Assembly: GCA_016206945.1 (NCBI GenBank)
Contig: JACQQP010000042.1
Coordinates: 1 to 7,910, forward strand
Length of the DNA stretch: 7,910 nt
Origin: Candidatus Omnitrophota bacterium
GTDB taxonomy: Bacteria; Omnitrophota; Omnitrophia; Omnitrophales; Danuiimicrobiaceae
Direction of reading: 5' to 3'
Within the stretch, counting starts at the first letter, position 1. Every line of letters starts with the position of its first letter. Position numbers and translations under genes: made by a program. Positions 5,062-7,910 of this stretch are shown here, in pieces. The notes beneath the pieces are model-generated. The model was not told the DNA's origin. It worked only from the letters and a program-made list of their open reading frames with translations, and did not search any database.

Positions 5062-6565
5062 GAGTCGATAGTGCCAATTTTTTAGACAGAATCTCGTTAA
5101 TCATTCTTGGATTTGCTTTTCCCTGCGTCTCTTTCATCACCTGCCCTACGAGAAAACCAATTGCCTGCGCTTTACCTGACTTGACCTCATCAGCCACTTT
5201 GGGATTTGCCTGAATCACCCTTTCAGCAATCTCTTCAAGCAACCTTGTGTCAGTCACTTGAACCAACCCTTTTTCCCTCACAATCGCTTCGGCAGATTTT
5301 CCGCCTTCGAACATTTCGGGAAGGACGTCTTTTGCCATCTTTCCACTGATGGTGTTGTTCTCAATTAAACGGATCAGTTCTGCAAGGTCTTTGGGCTTCA
5401 CTGGAGACTCTTGAATCAAAACTTTCTTGAGGTTCAACAAGGCAAGAAGTTCCGATTGAATCCAATTGCTCAACATCTTAGGACTTACCTTCTCGCTCGC
5501 CGACGCCTCGAAATAATCGGCTAATGATTTCTCAGAGACCAACACATACGCATCATATTCCGAAAGCCCGTATTGCTTTTGAAAACGTTCCAATCGAACC
5601 TGTGGCAGTTCGGGAAGTGATTTCTTGATTTCATCAATTCGCGTGTTCGTGACTGAAAAAGGTACCAAGTCAGGTTCCGGGAAATAACGGTAGTCATGCG
5701 CGTATTCTTTCGAACGCATGCTTAAGGTTTCGCCTTTCGATTCATTCCAAAGCCGCGTCTCTTGAATAATCTTCTCACCGCTTTCGAGCGCCTCGCTCTG
5801 CCGCTTGATTTCATAAGCGAGCGCTTTCTGAACCGCCTTGAAAGAATTCATATTTTTAATTTCTACTTTGGTTCCAAATGGAGCATCTCCCCGCGTTCGC
5901 ACCGACACATTCGCATCGCAACGGAGGCTTCCCTTTTCCATATCACAATCGCTGACGCCCAAATATTGAAGGATCGCCTTTAAACTTACCAAATATTGAA
6001 ACGCTTCTTCCGGCGAACGAAGATCCGGCTCCGATACAATTTCAAGAAGCGCTACGCCTGCGCGATTATAATCCACCCAACTCCCATCCTTAATTCCCTC
6101 ATGAAGAAGCTTGCCCGCGTCTTCTTCAAGATGAGCGCGTGTGATTCCGATTCTCCTCCCCCTCACCTTTGCCCTCTCCCCCTCCGAGGGGGAGAGGGAG
6201 GGGTGAGGGGGTGTAGGGGCGGGTTTGAAACCCGCCCCTACAACCATCAAATATCCTTTTGATGACACAGGCATATCGTATTGGGAAATTTGATACGCCT
6301 TTGGAAGATCAGGGTAGAAATAATTTTTCCGATCAAACTTGATGCGAGGTGAAACTTGACAGTTGAGCGCGAGCCCCACTTTGATGGCAAGTTCAAGCGC
6401 TCTTTCATTGAGCACAGGAAGCGATCCAGGCAATCCCAAACAAACGGGACAGGTATTCTCATTCGGTTCACGGCCAAACTCAGTCGAGCAAGCACAAAAA
6501 ATCTTGCTCTCAGTTTTGAGCTGCACATGAACTTCCAGTCCGATTACAGGTTCATAAGTACTCAT
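5048..6565 (-). CDS. gatB: Aspartyl/glutamyl-tRNA(Asn/Gln) amidotransferase subunit B
   Basis: GatB binds the misacylated tRNA and holds the kinase site of GatCAB, which converts Glu-tRNAGln (and often Asp-tRNAAsn) to the correct amide form. The N-terminal catalytic part is well conserved: YEPVIGLEVHVQL (4-16), the zinc-type cysteines FCACS and CPVC (Cys24, 26, 39, 42), FDRKNYFYPDLPKAYQISQ (77-95), RIGITRAHLEEDAGKL (138-153), DYNRAGVALLEIVSEPD, and KGSLRCDANVSVR followed by GTKVEIKNMNSF. The C-terminal YqeY-like tail domain ends with NPRMINEIL. At 505 residues it is about 30 longer than usual. The excess is a 29-residue block (108-136) encoded by two adjoining palindromic elements, in a beta-hairpin region of the catalytic domain between GYLM and RIGITR. 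The start is ATG at 6565, 30 bp after gatA, with only a weak ribosome binding site (GGAAAAG). Confidence 0.97.
   Translation of the reverse strand: MSTYEPVIGLEVHVQLKTESKIFCACSTEFGREPNENTCPVCLGLPGSLPVLNERALELAIKVGLALNCQVSPRIKFDRKNYFYPDLPKAYQISQYDMPVSSKGYLMVVGAGFKPAPTPPHPSLSPSEGERAKVRGRRIGITRAHLEEDAGKLLHEGIKDGSWVDYNRAGVALLEIVSEPDLRSPEEAFQYLVSLKAILQYLGVSDCDMEKGSLRCDANVSVRTRGDAPFGTKVEIKNMNSFKAVQKALAYEIKRQSEALESGEKIIQETRLWNESKGETLSMRSKEYAHDYRYFPEPDLVPFSVTNTRIDEIKKSLPELPQVRLERFQKQYGLSEYDAYVLVSEKSLADYFEASASEKVSPKMLSNWIQSELLALLNLKKVLIQESPVKPKDLAELIRLIENNTISGKMAKDVLPEMFEGGKSAEAIVREKGLVQVTDTRLLEEIAERVIQANPKVADEVKSGKAQAIGFLVGQVMKETQGKANPRMINEILSKKLALSTRGKA
6158..6211. repeat. C/G-rich palindromic element inside gatB
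   Basis: CCCTCTCCCCCTC and GAGGGGGAGAGGG make a tight stem, extended by CCCCTCACC and GGTGAGGGG arms. It belongs to the same family as the elements in tsaD (3373-3425) and gatA (7865 to the edge). It is read in the same codon phase (CTC TCC CCC, Leu-Ser-Pro) and encodes PPHPSLSPSEGERAKVRG, residues 119-136 of GatB. Confidence 0.9.
6212..6242. repeat. Palindromic GTAGGGGCGGG element inside gatB
   Basis: Perfect 15-bp arms, TGTAGGGGCGGGTTT and AAACCCGCCCCTACA, flank a single G. It abuts the element at 6158-6211 directly. It encodes VGAGFKPAPT, residues 109-118 of GatB. The outer GTAGGGGCGGG is shared with the element at 6706-6732 in gatA. Confidence 0.92.
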
Positions 6566-6595
6566 ATAATATCTTTTCCGTCATCGCGAGCATTT

Positions 6596-7910
6596 TCATA
6601 ACTTCGGGTGTTGTTCACACCACTTGGTTGCATTTTCATAGGCAGATGCCACACGGAAAATCGTTTCCTCATCGAAAGGCTTCGCCATCAATTGCATTCC
6701 AATAGGTAGGGGCGGGGTGACCCCGCCCCTACTGAATCCACAAGGAATGCTCATCGCCGGAACGCCTGCCAGATTGGCCGAAATCGTGTAAATATCTGAA
6801 AGGTACATCGAAAGCGGGTCGTCCAATTTTTCTCCCAACTTAAACGGCGGAGTGGGCGCTGTCGGTCCTAAAATCACATCCACTTTCTTAAATGCTTCGT
6901 CAAAATCTTGTTTGATGAGCGTCCGTACCTTTAAGCCCTTGAGGTAATAAGCGTCGTAATACCCCGCAGAAAGTACAAACGTCCCAAGAAGAATCCTCCG
7001 CTTGGCTTCAGCACCAAACCCTTGATCACGGGTTTCAAAATACATTTCACGGAGGTCTTGTGTTTCATGTCGAAAGCCATATTCGACGCCATCGAAGCGG
7101 CCAAGATTGGAACTCGCTTCAGCCACGGCGACCACATAGTAAACCGCAACCGCATATTTCATATGGGGAAGATCGATCTCAACCACCTGAGCGCCCAAAT
7201 CCTGCAAAACTCGGACTGCTTCTTTAATGGATTTATCAACTTCCGGATCAAGACCCTTGACAAAATATTCTTTGGGCAGTCCAATTCTAAGACCCTTGAC
7301 ATTGATTCCAAGAAACATTGTGTAATCAGGTACAGGGACATTAGCAGAAGTAGAATCGAGCCCATCATGTCCCGCAAGCACATTCATGAGAAGAGCGGCA
7401 TCCTCTACGGTTTTCGTAATCGGACCGATCTGATCCAGGCTGGAACCAAAAGCAACCAACCCATAACGCGAAACCCGACCGTAAGTCGGTTTAAGGCCGA
7501 CCACACCACAGAAACTGGCCGGCTGCCTGATGGATCCGCCCGTATCAGAACCAAGGGCGGCGAGGGCCATTCCGCTTGCTACCGCTGCGGCTGAGCCGCC
7601 GCTGGAACCTCCTGGGACATAATCTAAATTCCAGGGATTCCGCGTTGGTCCATAACAAGAGGTTTCACAAGACGAACCGAATGCAAATTCATCCATATTG
7701 CATTTTCCAAAAATAATGGCTCCCGCTTCGCGCAGTTTACGAATAACGGTTGCATCATAGGGCGGAATAAAACCCTTCAAAATCTGAGAAGCACAAGTGG
7801 TTTCCCAGCCCTCGGTAACAATATTGTCTTTAACGGAAATGGGGATTCCCCACAGGGGACCGTTCCCCCTCACCTTTATCCTCTCCCCCTGTAAGGGGGA
7901 GAGGGAGGGG
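6596..7910 (-). CDS. gatA: Aspartyl/glutamyl-tRNA(Asn/Gln) amidotransferase subunit A, 5' partial
   Basis: GatA is the amidase subunit that releases ammonia from glutamine for GatB. The frame is open through the right edge, so the N-terminus is missing: about 60 normal residues, plus any further residues from the edge element. A GTG at 7873 is in frame but lies in a repeat and cannot be the real start. Counting from the Val codon at 7873, the Ser-cisSer-Lys triad is intact: Lys15 in PISVKDN, Ser90 in PGGSSGGSAAAVASG and Ser114 in GSDTGGSIRQPA. The matching spacing in Staphylococcus GatA (Lys79, Ser154, Ser178, from memory) is identical. YGRVSRYGLVAFGSSLDQIGP (134-154), AGYYDAYYLKG and the end GMQLMAKPFDEE are also typical. 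Two palindromic elements are embedded: one just before the catalytic Lys region, one at residues 381-390 (SRGGVTPPLP in place of the usual short turn before LPIGMQL). GatB follows after 30 bp. GatC is not in the window and may lie upstream. Confidence 0.97.
   Translation of the reverse strand, partial: PSLSPLQGERIKVRGNGPLWGIPISVKDNIVTEGWETTCASQILKGFIPPYDATVIRKLREAGAIIFGKCNMDEFAFGSSCETSCYGPTRNPWNLDYVPGGSSGGSAAAVASGMALAALGSDTGGSIRQPASFCGVVGLKPTYGRVSRYGLVAFGSSLDQIGPITKTVEDAALLMNVLAGHDGLDSTSANVPVPDYTMFLGINVKGLRIGLPKEYFVKGLDPEVDKSIKEAVRVLQDLGAQVVEIDLPHMKYAVAVYYVVAVAEASSNLGRFDGVEYGFRHETQDLREMYFETRDQGFGAEAKRRILLGTFVLSAGYYDAYYLKGLKVRTLIKQDFDEAFKKVDVILGPTAPTPPFKLGEKLDDPLSMYLSDIYTISANLAGVPAMSIPCGFSRGGVTPPLPIGMQLMAKPFDEETIFRVASAYENATKWCEQHPKL
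6706..6732. repeat. Palindromic GTAGGGGCGGG element inside gatA
   Basis: Perfect 13-bp arms, GTAGGGGCGGGGT and ACCCCGCCCCTAC, flank a single G. It shares GTAGGGGCGGG with the gatB element at 6212-6242 but is read in a different codon phase (AGT AGG GGC GGG), giving RGGVTPPLP in the turn before IGMQL of GatA. Confidence 0.9.
7865..7910. repeat. C/G-rich palindromic element inside gatA, cut by the window edge
   Basis: CCCCCTCACC, then CCTCTCCCCCT, a short centre and AGGGGGAGAGG match the elements in tsaD and gatB; the outer arm is cut off by the edge. On the minus strand it encodes PSLSPLQGERIKVRG, in the same phase as the gatB copy, immediately before NGPLWGIPISVKDN of GatA. Confidence 0.85.

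Noticed and set aside
6158..6244. Intein or domain insertion in GatB
   Set aside because: The 29 residues are far too short, lack splicing motifs, and are fully accounted for by two DNA palindromes.
7022..7594. 190-codon plus-strand open frame opposite gatA
   Set aside because: It lies wholly antisense to strongly conserved GatA sequence, has no ribosome binding site or recognisable motif, and is best explained as a shadow frame. The other plus-strand frames were rejected for the same reason.

Overview
The window is a compact bacterial chromosome segment in which every supported gene lies on the minus strand. Reading in the direction of transcription (right to left) the order is gatA (5' end outside the window), gatB, a divergent polysaccharide deacetylase, tsaD, a short MgtC/SapB-type membrane protein, larB, and a large exported protein of the TraB/Tiki/EreA-like type whose 3' end lies outside the window. 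Genes are packed tightly: 30 bp between gatA and gatB, then overlaps of 14, 4 and 26 bp down to the mgtC-like gene. This suggests one transcript from gatA to the mgtC-like gene and perhaps on into larB. The exported protein gene appears to have its own promoter in the 177-bp gap after larB.

The genes combine translation fidelity (GatCAB amidotransferase and the t6A enzyme TsaD), envelope functions (the membrane-anchored deacetylase homologue and the MgtC-like protein) and cofactor synthesis (LarB, nickel-pincer nucleotide). The leftmost protein, with a signal peptide, a QSAH motif followed by LEGGEG, and a late GGFH motif, resembles long exported proteins that I recall from Candidatus Omnitrophota (OP3). 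That phylum is my best guess for the source, from memory and at moderate to low confidence. The GatCAB route to Gln-tRNA and the lack of any phage or plasmid gene fit a free-living bacterial chromosome.

The most striking feature is a dense set of palindromic elements, most of them inside coding sequence and none breaking the reading frame. Simple hairpin elements of at least three sequence families lie in larB (2117-2166), tsaD (3373-3425), gatB (two back to back, 6158-6242) and gatA (6706-6732 and 7865 to the right edge). Three others share a different design: short tandem units (7, 8 or 10 bp) that switch to their reverse complement at the centre. Two of these lie in the exported protein gene (161-238 and 1237-1290) and one fills the mgtC-larB gap (2511-2600). 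The inserted peptides fall in loops or linkers and leave the catalytic motifs intact. This resembles the Rickettsia palindromic elements in behaviour, here affecting essential translation genes. No RNA genes, CRISPR arrays or transposase genes were found.
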